From Rossellomorea aquimaris (GTDB lineage: Bacteria > Bacillota > Bacilli > Bacillales > Bacillaceae_B), in contig NZ_VTEX01000001.1 in assembly GCF_008180865.1 (NCBI RefSeq), positions 920,713 to 984,712 on the forward strand: a stretch of 64,000 bases of DNA, read 5' to 3'. The notes under the pieces were generated by a model that worked only from the letters and a program-made list of their open reading frames with translations, did not search any database and had not been told where the DNA came from. Positions 42,719 through 50,246 of the stretch are shown here, piece after piece. Each line of letters begins with the position of its first letter. Positions within the stretch are counted from its first letter, which is position 1. A program made the position numbers and the translations under genes.

Positions 42719-43510
42719 ATGAATGAGAAATTATTAGAGGAAAAAATTTTGGACGCTATTGATAAATGTAAAGGCAGGATCAGTGTTGCCATTGACCTGC
42801 CTTCACACTCCATCCAAATCAATAGTGACACTCCTTATTCTGCTGCAAGTTTAATCAAGGTTCCGATCTTACTTGAAGGCTATCGGCAGTCAGAGCATGG
42901 GAAAATCGATTTAGATGAAACGGTAATGGTCCCTAATGAGTATAGAGTGGGAGGGGCAGGAGTGTTGTCAACACTATCCGAAAGAATTTCGTTGACGGTA
43001 GAAGACCTTCTCACACTCATGATCATTGTGTCGGATAACACCGCGACGAATCTCATTATCGACCGTTTAGGTACAGAAGCGATAAATAACCTTTGTAACT
43101 CTCTAGCATTAAAACACACTAAGCTTATTCGGAAAATGATGGATTTTCAAGCAATGAAACAAGGGTATGACAATTTCACCTCTGCTTCTGATATCATCAC
43201 CTGTTTACGCAGTTTAGACCAAGGGACGCTATTTAATCAGCAAAGCCGGGATAAAATGCTATATATGTTGCATCAACAGCAATTTAATACTAAGCTTCCT
43301 GCAAGGATGGATAAAGAAAAAATCTATATAGCCAACAAAACAGGGGAGTTACCTGGGGTTGAACATGCTTGTGCAATTGTTCGATCTGAAGAAAAAACTG
43401 CCTACATAGTTGTATTAATCGACGAACTTGATGAAAACGAATCTGCGCGAGACACAATTGCCGAAATCGGAAAGCTTTTACATGATTATTTAACTAAGCC
43501 TAATCTGTAA
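42719..43510 (+). CDS. Serine hydrolase, class A beta-lactamase fold
   Basis: 263 residues. SLIK at 44-47 (SxxK), SDN at 105-107 and KTG in NKTGELPGVEHA supply the three beta-lactamase/transpeptidase motifs. No signal peptide, so it is cytosolic, unlike true beta-lactamases. It lies 14 bp after ykfD, last in the operon, so a role in trimming imported murein peptides is likelier than drug resistance (inference). The start may be ATG 42719 with AAAGGATG 9 bases upstream. Confidence 0.8.
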   Translation: MNEKLLEEKILDAIDKCKGRISVAIDLPSHSIQINSDTPYSAASLIKVPILLEGYRQSEHGKIDLDETVMVPNEYRVGGAGVLSTLSERISLTVEDLLTLMIIVSDNTATNLIIDRLGTEAINNLCNSLALKHTKLIRKMMDFQAMKQGYDNFTSASDIITCLRSLDQGTLFNQQSRDKMLYMLHQQQFNTKLPARMDKEKIYIANKTGELPGVEHACAIVRSEEKTAYIVVLIDELDENESARDTIAEIGKLLHDYLTKPNL

Positions 43511-43607
43511 AATAACAGAAGTGTCCCTATAGATTCTTTAGATATTTTTTGTTGTCTATTTATGTAAGTCATTTTCGTTCTTACTAGAAAAAATTTTTAT
43601 ACATAAG

Positions 43608-43637
43608 AAAAGCATCCTAATTCCTAAGGATGCTTTT
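43608..43637. terminator. Bidirectional terminator at the end of the dpp-ykf operon
   Basis: AAAAGCATCCT/AGGATGCTTTTTT stem between convergent genes; the stop codon of the minus-strand STAS gene lies in the loop side. Confidence 0.88.
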
Positions 43638-44438
43638 TTGCTTTTGCAATTGTATAAGAGCGGTGTGAAGGCTGGCGAAAGTGGGAATATGTTTAATTAC
43701 GATGCCGAGGTTGACCATTGTTTGAGCAATTTCAGGTCTAATCCCTGTTAAGACGACTTGAATTCCTGCTAATTTGAGTGCAGCTACCACCTTGAATAGT
43801 TGATCTGCAACCATCGTGTCAACAACCGTTACCCCTGATAGATCAATAATTAGATAACTCAGGCCCAATGCCGATCCTTGTGATAAAGACCTTTCCATTA
43901 AATCCTTTGCACGTGCTGAGTTGATATCCCCTATAAGCGGCAAAATGGCGATCGTATCAGTCACTTTCACAATAGGGATCGAAAGCTCGGAACTAATTGT
44001 TTCAGAGTGGGGGTGGGAGTGGGCCATCGTAAGGCGGTATATGGCTCGATCCACACCAGAATGAAAAAGAGAAAGAAGTTCATAAAATGTATCAATTGAC
44101 AGCTCGATCTTGATGGAATCTGTTTTAATCATGTTACCAATCTCATCCCGAAAATAGCGAAGATCTTCTATCGCTACCTCGAGGGATAAATCTAACTGCC
44201 TAAAGAGAGTAACTGAAGAACATGCCCATCTCGAGATAGTATTGCTATTAGGAGTTCGCAGAGACTGGGCTAATAGCTCAATCATTTCCTCTCTCCATTT
44301 CCGCAGCGATACATTTACAATATTTGGGTAAGGAGCGTCTCCGTTTGTTCTTCCTTGAATCAATTTCGTCTTTGCATCCACTATGTTGTTAATGAATTCA
44401 AGATATTTGTTTTCATCATGAATGGCCTTCATGGACAT
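43617..44438 (-). CDS. RsbR-type stressosome paralogue (STAS domain, RsbRD-like N-domain)
   Basis: 273 residues. The N-terminal ~150 residues (EEMIELLAQSLRTPNSNTISRWACSSVTLF..LDLSLEVAIEDLRYFRDEIGNMI) fit the RsbRD_N sensory module; the C-terminal STAS domain (VTDTIAILPLIGDINSARAKDLMERSL ... YLIIDLSGVTVVDTMVADQLFKVVAALKLAGIQVVLTGI) carries the Thr cluster phosphorylated by RsbT in RsbR proteins. It would join RsbS in stressosomes controlling sigma-B. No rsbS/rsbT are adjacent. ATG 44438 follows AGGAGGT by 7 bases. Confidence 0.85.
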   Translation of the reverse strand: MSMKAIHDENKYLEFINNIVDAKTKLIQGRTNGDAPYPNIVNVSLRKWREEMIELLAQSLRTPNSNTISRWACSSVTLFRQLDLSLEVAIEDLRYFRDEIGNMIKTDSIKIELSIDTFYELLSLFHSGVDRAIYRLTMAHSHPHSETISSELSIPIVKVTDTIAILPLIGDINSARAKDLMERSLSQGSALGLSYLIIDLSGVTVVDTMVADQLFKVVAALKLAGIQVVLTGIRPEIAQTMVNLGIVIKHIPTFASLHTALIQLQKQKSILRN

Positions 44439-44582
44439 TTGATAACCTCCTACTATGATCAAAACTTTGAGTTTCACGATTATGTAAATATATTTGGAAA
44501 AAGGATAGAGGAAACGCTGGGTATTATGTTATGCTTTTTTATAAGGAGTACATAAGCAATGATACTAAATGAGGACGTATAG

Positions 44583-44786
44583 ATGTCTCATGAAGAGGTC
44601 ACTTTACATAAAGAAGATTCACACCATGATGAAGATAAAAGCGTAGGATATATAATTACTTTCCTACCATTCTATTATATCGAAAATAACCATTTGGGAA
44701 TGTTTCTGTTTAGCCACCCTCTAATAAAGTTTAACCATTGCTTTTCTGCCATTAAGGTTCAGAAAGGGGTATTGAGGATTGAATAA
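44583..44786 (+). CDS. Doubtful small ORF, 67 residues
   Basis: GAGGA sits 7 bases before ATG and the first 20 residues are His/Asp/Glu-rich (HKEDSHHDEDK), then hydrophobic. It overlaps the start of the HTH gene by 8 bp. Composition after residue 25 is not convincing. It could be a leader ORF or chance. Confidence 0.25.
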   Translation: MSHEEVTLHKEDSHHDEDKSVGYIITFLPFYYIENNHLGMFLFSHPLIKFNHCFSAIKVQKGVLRIE

Positions 44787-45336
44787 AAGAACTTGGCTTA
44801 TTAAGTTAAGAAAAAGGAAGAAGATGACCCAACAGGAAGTGGCTTCCAAAGCTTTTATTGAAAGGTCCTACTATGCTCAAATCGAGAACGGGATCCGTAA
44901 ACCGAGCAGTGAGGTCACCGTCAAGCTGGGAGAAGTGTTGGATTTTCACGCATCCAGCTTTAATCTTGAGGAAAATCCATTCTCGATTGCCTTAAAGAAT
45001 GCACCAGTCGTGCTCGCTCATTGTGATACTCAATTACGCTATACATGGATCTTCAATACTCCTGATTTAATTCCAGATGATCATATAGGAAAAACAGACG
45101 TTGAGCTAAATGATAATGAAGGAAACCGGTCATTAATGAGGTTGAAACAGGAGGTTCTGGACAAGAAGTCTCCCTTCAGTAGAGTAATCTCGATTCCGTT
45201 AACTACAGGAACAGTATCCTATCAGGTGTATGCCCACCCCTTATTAAACGAAGAGGGCACCATTATTGGGGTCGCCACAGCTTCTACTGAAATAAATACT
45301 TACAACCCACAAGATGGGATTAACAAACATAAATAA
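44779..45336 (+). CDS. XRE-family HTH regulator with a PAS-like C-terminal domain
   Basis: 185 residues. HTH at about 6-60 (LIKLRKRKKMTQQEVASKAFIERSYYAQIENGIRKPSSEVTVKLGEVL). The second half (VVLAHCDTQLRYTWIFNTPDLIPDDHIGKTDVELN ... VSYQVYAHPLLNEEGTIIGVATASTEI) has the strand order of a PAS/PAC sensor. Signal unknown. TTG 44779 follows AAAGGGG by 9 bases. Location next to a stressosome gene and copper genes is probably incidental. Confidence 0.78.
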   Translation: MNKRTWLIKLRKRKKMTQQEVASKAFIERSYYAQIENGIRKPSSEVTVKLGEVLDFHASSFNLEENPFSIALKNAPVVLAHCDTQLRYTWIFNTPDLIPDDHIGKTDVELNDNEGNRSLMRLKQEVLDKKSPFSRVISIPLTTGTVSYQVYAHPLLNEEGTIIGVATASTEINTYNPQDGINKHK

Positions 45337-45578
45337 TGTAAAGATACTAAAGGCGTAGATTCCAGTGAGGAGACTCGCTTTTTTATTTGGTGAAGATTCT
45401 TGGCACTCTCTCTTCAGACTGGAATTCTCCAACTTTTTTCCGCATTCAACATCGTGAAATTATATATTTGTATGAGCATATATACGTCATGATGTAAAAG
45501 AATTGTCAGTGTTTTGAAGGATTCCAATTGGGTCTTGCACCTAGAATAAATCAATAATTAAGTATCAAATCAAATTCC

Positions 45579-45606
45579 TTTACATACCATATTGGGGTAT
45601 AGTATA
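45579..45606 (+). promoter_or_regulatory. csoR promoter with CsoR-type operator
   Basis: CATACCATATTGGGGTATA (45583-45601) is, read on the minus strand, almost the same as the site before copA (TATACCCCAATATGGTATG versus TATACCCCATATAGGTATG). It overlaps a TTTACA...TATAGT-like promoter 25 bp before csoR. CsoR binds GC-tract dyads of this kind; autoregulation is inferred. Confidence 0.65.
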
Positions 45607-45628
45607 TTTTGAGTATGGAGGTGGGAAG

Positions 45629-46009
45629 ATGACCGCTGAAAAGAATGAAAAAGATCCTGAAATTAACCCATCCGTGATTCAAGAAGAAGAGCGTGTAATG
45701 GATCATTCTGCATGCTCAGACGAAGGAGTTCGGAAAAGCCATCACTCTGATAATGTTAAGAAAAACCTTGTGACGCGATTAAATCGTATTGAAGGTCAAA
45801 TAAGAGGAATTAAAGGCTTGATTGAGCGCGATACGTATTGTGATGACGTTATTACGCAAATTTCCGCCACTCAATCTGCCCTTAACAGCGTAGCCAAAAT
45901 TCTATTAGAAGGCCATATGAAAACATGTGTTCTCGATCGAATTCAAGAAGGTGACACAGAAGTATTAGATGAATTTATGGTTACAATCCAAAAACTTATG
46001 AAAAAATAA
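45629..46009 (+). CDS. csoR: Copper-sensing repressor CsoR
   Basis: 126 residues. The all-helical CsoR/RcnR core starts near residue 44 (NLVTRLNRIEGQIRGIKGLIERDTYCDDVITQISATQSALNSVAKILLEGHMKTCV); the Cu(I) ligands are Cys71, His96 and Cys100. The N-terminal ~42 residues are longer than in B. subtilis CsoR and contain DHSAC and SHHSD, a possible extra metal-binding tail. It represses copZ/copA until Cu(I) binds. ATG after GGAGGTGG. copZ begins 14 bp downstream. Confidence 0.9.
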   Translation: MTAEKNEKDPEINPSVIQEEERVMDHSACSDEGVRKSHHSDNVKKNLVTRLNRIEGQIRGIKGLIERDTYCDDVITQISATQSALNSVAKILLEGHMKTCVLDRIQEGDTEVLDEFMVTIQKLMKK

Positions 46010-46023
46010 AGGAGAGGTTACAG

Positions 46024-46230
46024 ATGCAAAAAGAATCGTTAACAGTGGAAGGTATGTCTTGCGGACATTGCGTTAAAGCAATTGAAGGAAGTGTTGCTAA
46101 ATTAGACGGTGTGAAATCGGTGCAAGTAAGTTTGGAAGAAAAGAAAGTAGAGGTTGAATTCGATGATTCACAAGTAAAGCTTGATGACATTAAAGAAACA
46201 ATCGATGATCAGGGATATGATGTAGTGTAA
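46024..46230 (+). CDS. copZ: Copper chaperone CopZ
   Basis: 68 residues, single HMA ferredoxin-like domain with the copper motif GMSCGHC at residues 10-16 and conserved Tyr in DDQGYDVV. Delivers Cu(I) to CopA. AAGGAGAGG precedes ATG; cotranscribed with csoR. A short hairpin with T tract follows (46235-46262) before the separate copA promoter. Confidence 0.93.
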   Translation: MQKESLTVEGMSCGHCVKAIEGSVAKLDGVKSVQVSLEEKKVEVEFDDSQVKLDDIKETIDDQGYDVV

Positions 46231-46234
46231 GAAT

Positions 46235-46263
46235 ACTGTGCTTTCTCAGCACGGTTTTCTTTT
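46235..46263 (+). terminator. Hairpin after copZ
   Basis: CTGTGCT/AGCACGG stem (one mismatch/G-U) followed by TTTTCTTTT; probably partial terminator between csoR-copZ and copA. Confidence 0.55.
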
Positions 46264-46291
46264 ACAAAAAAGTATACCCCATATAGGTATG
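46261..46291 (+). promoter_or_regulatory. copA promoter with CsoR-type operator
   Basis: TTTACA (46261) is followed by TATACCCCATATAGGTATG (46273-46291), the counterpart in opposite orientation of the csoR-promoter site. The copA ribosome site GGAGGG follows directly. Confidence 0.65.
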
Positions 46292-46303
46292 GAGGGTTGA
46301 TAA

Positions 46304-48721
46304 ATGGCTGAGCATAAAGAAACCAATTTAGATATAACAGGAATGACTTGCGCTGCTTGTGCGAATCGAATCGAAAAAGGTTTAAATAAAATGGAAGGTG
46401 TGGAAAACGCATCGGTCAACTTCGCGATGGAGAGAGCAGCGGTAAAATACAATCCAGAAGAAGTGGAACCAAGTGATCTTCAAAAAAGAATTCAAGATTT
46501 AGGTTATGACATACAACTTGCAAAAACCGAGTTTGATATTACCGGGATGACCTGCGCTGCTTGTTCTGCAAGAATCGAGAAAGTATTGAATAAGCAAGAT
46601 GGTATACAACATGCAACGGTTAATTTGGCCTTGGAAAAAGCAACCATTGAGTATGCCCCTGGGACTATCACTACAGATCAAATCATAAAAAAGGTTGATT
46701 CAATCGGCTACGGTGCAACAATGAAAAATGATGAAAATCAAGAAGAACAAACCGATCATAAACATCAAGAGATTCAGAAGCAAAAACGTAAGTTCATATG
46801 GTCACTATTATTATCTCTGCCCCTATTATGGTCAATGGTCAGTCATTTTGAATTTACATCGTTCATTCCATTACCTGAAATCTTAATGAACCCTTGGGTG
46901 CAAATGGCATTAGCAACACCTGTACAGTTTATTATCGGGAAACAGTTTTACGTAGGTGCTTATAAAGCATTAATAAATAAGAGTGCCAATATGGATGTTT
47001 TAGTCGCACTTGGTACATCGGCTGCTTACTTTTACAGTGTGTTTCTTGCCTATCAGTCGATTGGATCGGGAATGCATATGGTTGAGCTATATTTTGAAAC
47101 CAGTGCTATTTTAATCACACTCATTATTCTCGGAAAATTGTTTGAAGCCAAGGCAAAAGGTCGTTCTTCTGAAGCCATAAAGAAGCTTATGGGTCTTCAA
47201 GCTAAAACAGCAACGGTGGAAAGAGACGGGAATGAAGTGGAAATTCCTTTAGAAGACGTTGTCACAGGAGATATTGTCTACATCAAACCAGGTGAAAAAG
47301 TTCCTGTAGATGGAGAAGTCATCGAAGGTCGTTCAGCACTTGATGAATCGATGATTACAGGAGAAAGCGTTCCGGTGGATAAATCTATAGGTGATACATT
47401 AATCGGTGCCACAATGAATAAAAACGGATTCCTTAAAATGAAAGCTACAAAGGTAGGTAGGGATACAGCTCTGGCACAAATTATCAAAGTGGTGGAGGAT
47501 GCTCAAGGTTCCAAGGCTCCTATTCAAAGGTTAGCGGATACAATATCGGGAATATTTGTCCCAATTGTTGTAGGAATTGCAGTCCTTACATTTCTTGTCT
47601 GGTACATTTGGGTTAAACCAGGTGATTTTGCCGAAGCACTCGAAAAACTGATTGCCGTACTTGTGATTGCCTGTCCATGTGCCCTTGGATTAGCGACTCC
47701 GACTTCGATAATGGCAGGATCCGGACGTGCAGCTGAATTCGGGATTCTCTTTAAAGGCGGAGAACATTTGGAATCGACCTATGGAATTACAACCGTTATA
47801 CTCGACAAAACGGGTACTGTTACAAATGGTGAACCGGTATTAACAGATGTAAAAGTGGAAAGTGGTTTTGATGAAGAGGATTTTCTTGCTTTGGTTGGAG
47901 CGGTGGAACGGTCTTCTGAGCATCCACTTGCTGTTTCAATTGTTAAAGGGATTAAAGAAAAAGGAATTACTTTATTAGGCAGTGAAAATTTTGATGCTAT
48001 ACCAGGGTATGGTGTAAAAGCAAAGGTAGAAGGTACAGAGGTGGTCATCGGTACCACAAAATTGATGGAACAAGTAGGTGTTCACATCGATTACGTGTTA
48101 GAAACCAAACTAGCCCTTGAAACAGAAGGGAAGACGGTTATGCTTGTTGCTATTAATGGGAACTATGCCGGCCTTGTCGCTGTAGCGGACACTATAAAAG
48201 ATACTTCGAAAGAAGCCATTCAACGGTTAAAGGATAAGGAGTTAGAAGTCATCATGATTACTGGTGACAATCAGCGAACCGCTGAAGCAATTGCGAAGGA
48301 AGCTGGCATTCAGCATGTAATTGCGGAAGTATTACCTGAAGGAAAAGCAAAGGAAGTTCAAAAACTGCAGGAGGAAGGAAAGAAAGTCGCGATGGTCGGG
48401 GATGGAATTAATGATGCTCCTGCACTTGCCATGGCGGATATCGGAATGGCGATCGGGACAGGTACAGACGTTGCCATGGAGGCTGCCGATATTACACTTA
48501 TCCGTGATGACTTGAACAGTATCGCCGATGCTATCTTCATGAGTAAGAAAACCATTCGTAATATTAAACAAAACTTATTCTGGGCTCTAGCCTATAACTC
48601 ACTAGGCATCCCCATTGCCGCAATGGGATTCTTAGCGCCATGGCTTGCCGGAGCTGCAATGGCATTTAGTTCTGTGTCCGTTGTGTTGAATGCCCTGCGT
48701 TTGCAGAGAGTGAAGCTTTAA
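46304..48721 (+). CDS. copA: Copper-exporting P1B-type ATPase CopA
   Basis: 805 residues. Two N-terminal HMA domains, each with GMTCAAC (starting about 12 and 80), eight membrane helices, the transport motif CPC at 457-459, phosphorylation motif DKTGT starting Asp501, SEHP nucleotide-site His, and the hinge GDGINDAP near 700. It exports Cu(I) from the cytosol. Own promoter with CsoR-like site, so it is induced with csoR-copZ. A strong terminator follows. Confidence 0.96.
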   Translation: MAEHKETNLDITGMTCAACANRIEKGLNKMEGVENASVNFAMERAAVKYNPEEVEPSDLQKRIQDLGYDIQLAKTEFDITGMTCAACSARIEKVLNKQDGIQHATVNLALEKATIEYAPGTITTDQIIKKVDSIGYGATMKNDENQEEQTDHKHQEIQKQKRKFIWSLLLSLPLLWSMVSHFEFTSFIPLPEILMNPWVQMALATPVQFIIGKQFYVGAYKALINKSANMDVLVALGTSAAYFYSVFLAYQSIGSGMHMVELYFETSAILITLIILGKLFEAKAKGRSSEAIKKLMGLQAKTATVERDGNEVEIPLEDVVTGDIVYIKPGEKVPVDGEVIEGRSALDESMITGESVPVDKSIGDTLIGATMNKNGFLKMKATKVGRDTALAQIIKVVEDAQGSKAPIQRLADTISGIFVPIVVGIAVLTFLVWYIWVKPGDFAEALEKLIAVLVIACPCALGLATPTSIMAGSGRAAEFGILFKGGEHLESTYGITTVILDKTGTVTNGEPVLTDVKVESGFDEEDFLALVGAVERSSEHPLAVSIVKGIKEKGITLLGSENFDAIPGYGVKAKVEGTEVVIGTTKLMEQVGVHIDYVLETKLALETEGKTVMLVAINGNYAGLVAVADTIKDTSKEAIQRLKDKELEVIMITGDNQRTAEAIAKEAGIQHVIAEVLPEGKAKEVQKLQEEGKKVAMVGDGINDAPALAMADIGMAIGTGTDVAMEAADITLIRDDLNSIADAIFMSKKTIRNIKQNLFWALAYNSLGIPIAAMGFLAPWLAGAAMAFSSVSVVLNALRLQRVKL

Positions 48722-48726
48722 AATTT

Positions 48727-48764
48727 AAAAAAGATCAAAGGTGACATGACCTTTGATCTTTTTT
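48727..48764 (+). terminator. copA terminator
   Basis: AAAAAAGATCAAAGGT/ACCTTTGATCTTTTTT perfect 16-bp stem with a 6-base loop. Confidence 0.93.
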
Positions 48765-48831
48765 AAATTCTATAAACTTGTCTCTATTCAACAATTCAAA
48801 CGGCATGGATTATCCACACCTATTGACGATT

Positions 48832-49479
48832 CTATAAATGAATGGATTTATTATTAATATTGATCAATATGTGTCCATCATTCCTAGACTCCTTCAGCAT
48901 CTTTATGGGGGACCCAATCCTATTTCGATCTTTATTCGGGGGACCAATGACAACCGAACCCTTTATTGGTGACAAAGCCTCGGCGATAATTTCAGCGTTG
49001 ATGCCATAGGATAGCTCGAATACCTCCGGTGGGGTTAAGCGCAACGTATCCGATCCCTCGGCCGTTTCAAATTGATCATTATTAAAAAATAGATGCAGGT
49101 GTGCGTTATCTGATACCGGCGTGATCCAGTGCCACCATGCCATAGGAATAAACACAACCTGCCCCGCTTTAGTACTGTACTTATGAAGCTTATTTGTATC
49201 GGGATCAATGATTGATATGACGGCTTCACCAGAAACGACAACATCCAATTCCCATGCATTCGGATGCCAGTGAGGTTCGCGTACATGACCCTTTGATAGG
49301 TACAGATCTACGAATGCACCTCCTACCATAGCCGGCAATTGAGTGGAAGTCACTTCATAGGCGATATTATCTGGGTTTCTCTCAAAGAATACATTCTTTT
49401 TCGAATCAAAGAAGAGGTTGGGTGTACCACTGGTCTTCTTAATATTAGTATTATCAGGTACATAACCTGATTTCCCCAT
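48832..49479 (-). CDS. Cupin-domain protein (oxalate decarboxylase-like single cupin)
   Basis: 215 residues. One cupin barrel: motif 1 EPHWHPNAWELDVVVSGE (about 69-86, two His and Glu as metal ligands) and motif 2 GQVVFIPMAWWHWI (about 107-120, third His). The C-terminal ~60 residues are extra and Asn/Lys-rich. Related to single-domain relatives of oxalate decarboxylase and spore-coat-type cupins; reaction unknown. AAAGGGGG is 7 bases before ATG. Monocistronic. Confidence 0.8.
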   Translation of the reverse strand: MGKSGYVPDNTNIKKTSGTPNLFFDSKKNVFFERNPDNIAYEVTSTQLPAMVGGAFVDLYLSKGHVREPHWHPNAWELDVVVSGEAVISIIDPDTNKLHKYSTKAGQVVFIPMAWWHWITPVSDNAHLHLFFNNDQFETAEGSDTLRLTPPEVFELSYGINAEIIAEALSPIKGSVVIGPPNKDRNRIGSPIKMLKESRNDGHILININNKSIHL

Positions 49480-49630
49480 TTCATTTCCCCCTTTTGGTAA
49501 ATAACCAAATAATTCAACCTATAATGTTTATATGATTGATCGGGGGAATGGGTGAATGCATATATACGCAAAGGTACGTCTTAGATATGCTTTCTAAGAG
49601 ATGTGGTCTTTGAAAAATAGAGAACCTCAA

Positions 49631-49969
49631 TTATCGATCCGTTTCCGTGAATTTAATATCAATCATCTTTTCAGTATCCGTTTCAAACTGAATGTCCACA
49701 AATACACCAAATTCTTTCCCGCCGCGTTTTAACCATAGCTTAAATTTCTCAGTCGATACCTTCGATCCGTTTTCTTTACCGATATGGAGATAGTCAACGA
49801 TCGCTGCATCAGGATATTTCTCTTGCGTCTTTTTCACAGCCAGACTTCCCCATTTAGCATAAGAAGGTATTTCTTGTTGAGCGAGCACCACCGGATTGAA
49901 CTCAACGATGGTCGTATTGGCGAGAAAAAGCGTGAAGAGAATCATTGGAATAAGTCGTTTAATTTTCAT
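49631..49969 (-). CDS. DUF3889 secreted protein (YqzG/YhdC family)
   Basis: 112 residues. Signal peptide MKIKRLIPMILFTLFLANTT and a hydrophobic stretch, then mature segment SYAKWGSLAVKKTQEKYPDAAIVDYLHIG ... FGVFVDIQFETDTEKMIDIKFTE, the DUF3889 pattern of small exported bacillar proteins with unknown role. ATG 49969 is preferred: AGAGGT lies 7 bases upstream, whereas ATG 49975 overlaps it. Confidence 0.82.
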   Translation of the reverse strand: MKIKRLIPMILFTLFLANTTIVEFNPVVLAQQEIPSYAKWGSLAVKKTQEKYPDAAIVDYLHIGKENGSKVSTEKFKLWLKRGGKEFGVFVDIQFETDTEKMIDIKFTETDR

Positions 49970-50166
49970 TATCATAACCTCTTTTTATCTTGTAGGTTTG
50001 TCCAGTCCACCTGAAAATATTCTACATTTTCCATTTCTCTTACAATTACATAATTAAATGAAATCTTTTTTTCTTGTTAGAATATTCTTTACTTACTACT
50101 CATAAAATCTTAAACTGTGGGTGTGGGAAGAAAATATTACCAACAATATGAAAGGAGGCGATGACG

Positions 50167-50232
50167 ATGATGACAATCGTCGATGCAATTCAAAAAATAA
50201 ATGAGGATGAGGTTCTATATATTAAAACCTAG
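50167..50232 (+). CDS. Micro-ORF, 21 residues, upstream of the GNAT fusion gene
   Basis: AAAGGAGG sits 8 bases before ATG. The peptide is MMTIVDAIQKINEDEVLYIK plus T. It ends 14 bp before the start of the next gene and is in a typical leader position. It may be a regulatory leader, a genuine micropeptide or a remnant N-terminus. No homologue recognised. Confidence 0.4.
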   Translation: MMTIVDAIQKINEDEVLYIKT

Positions 50233-50246
50233 CGTAGGAGGACATT

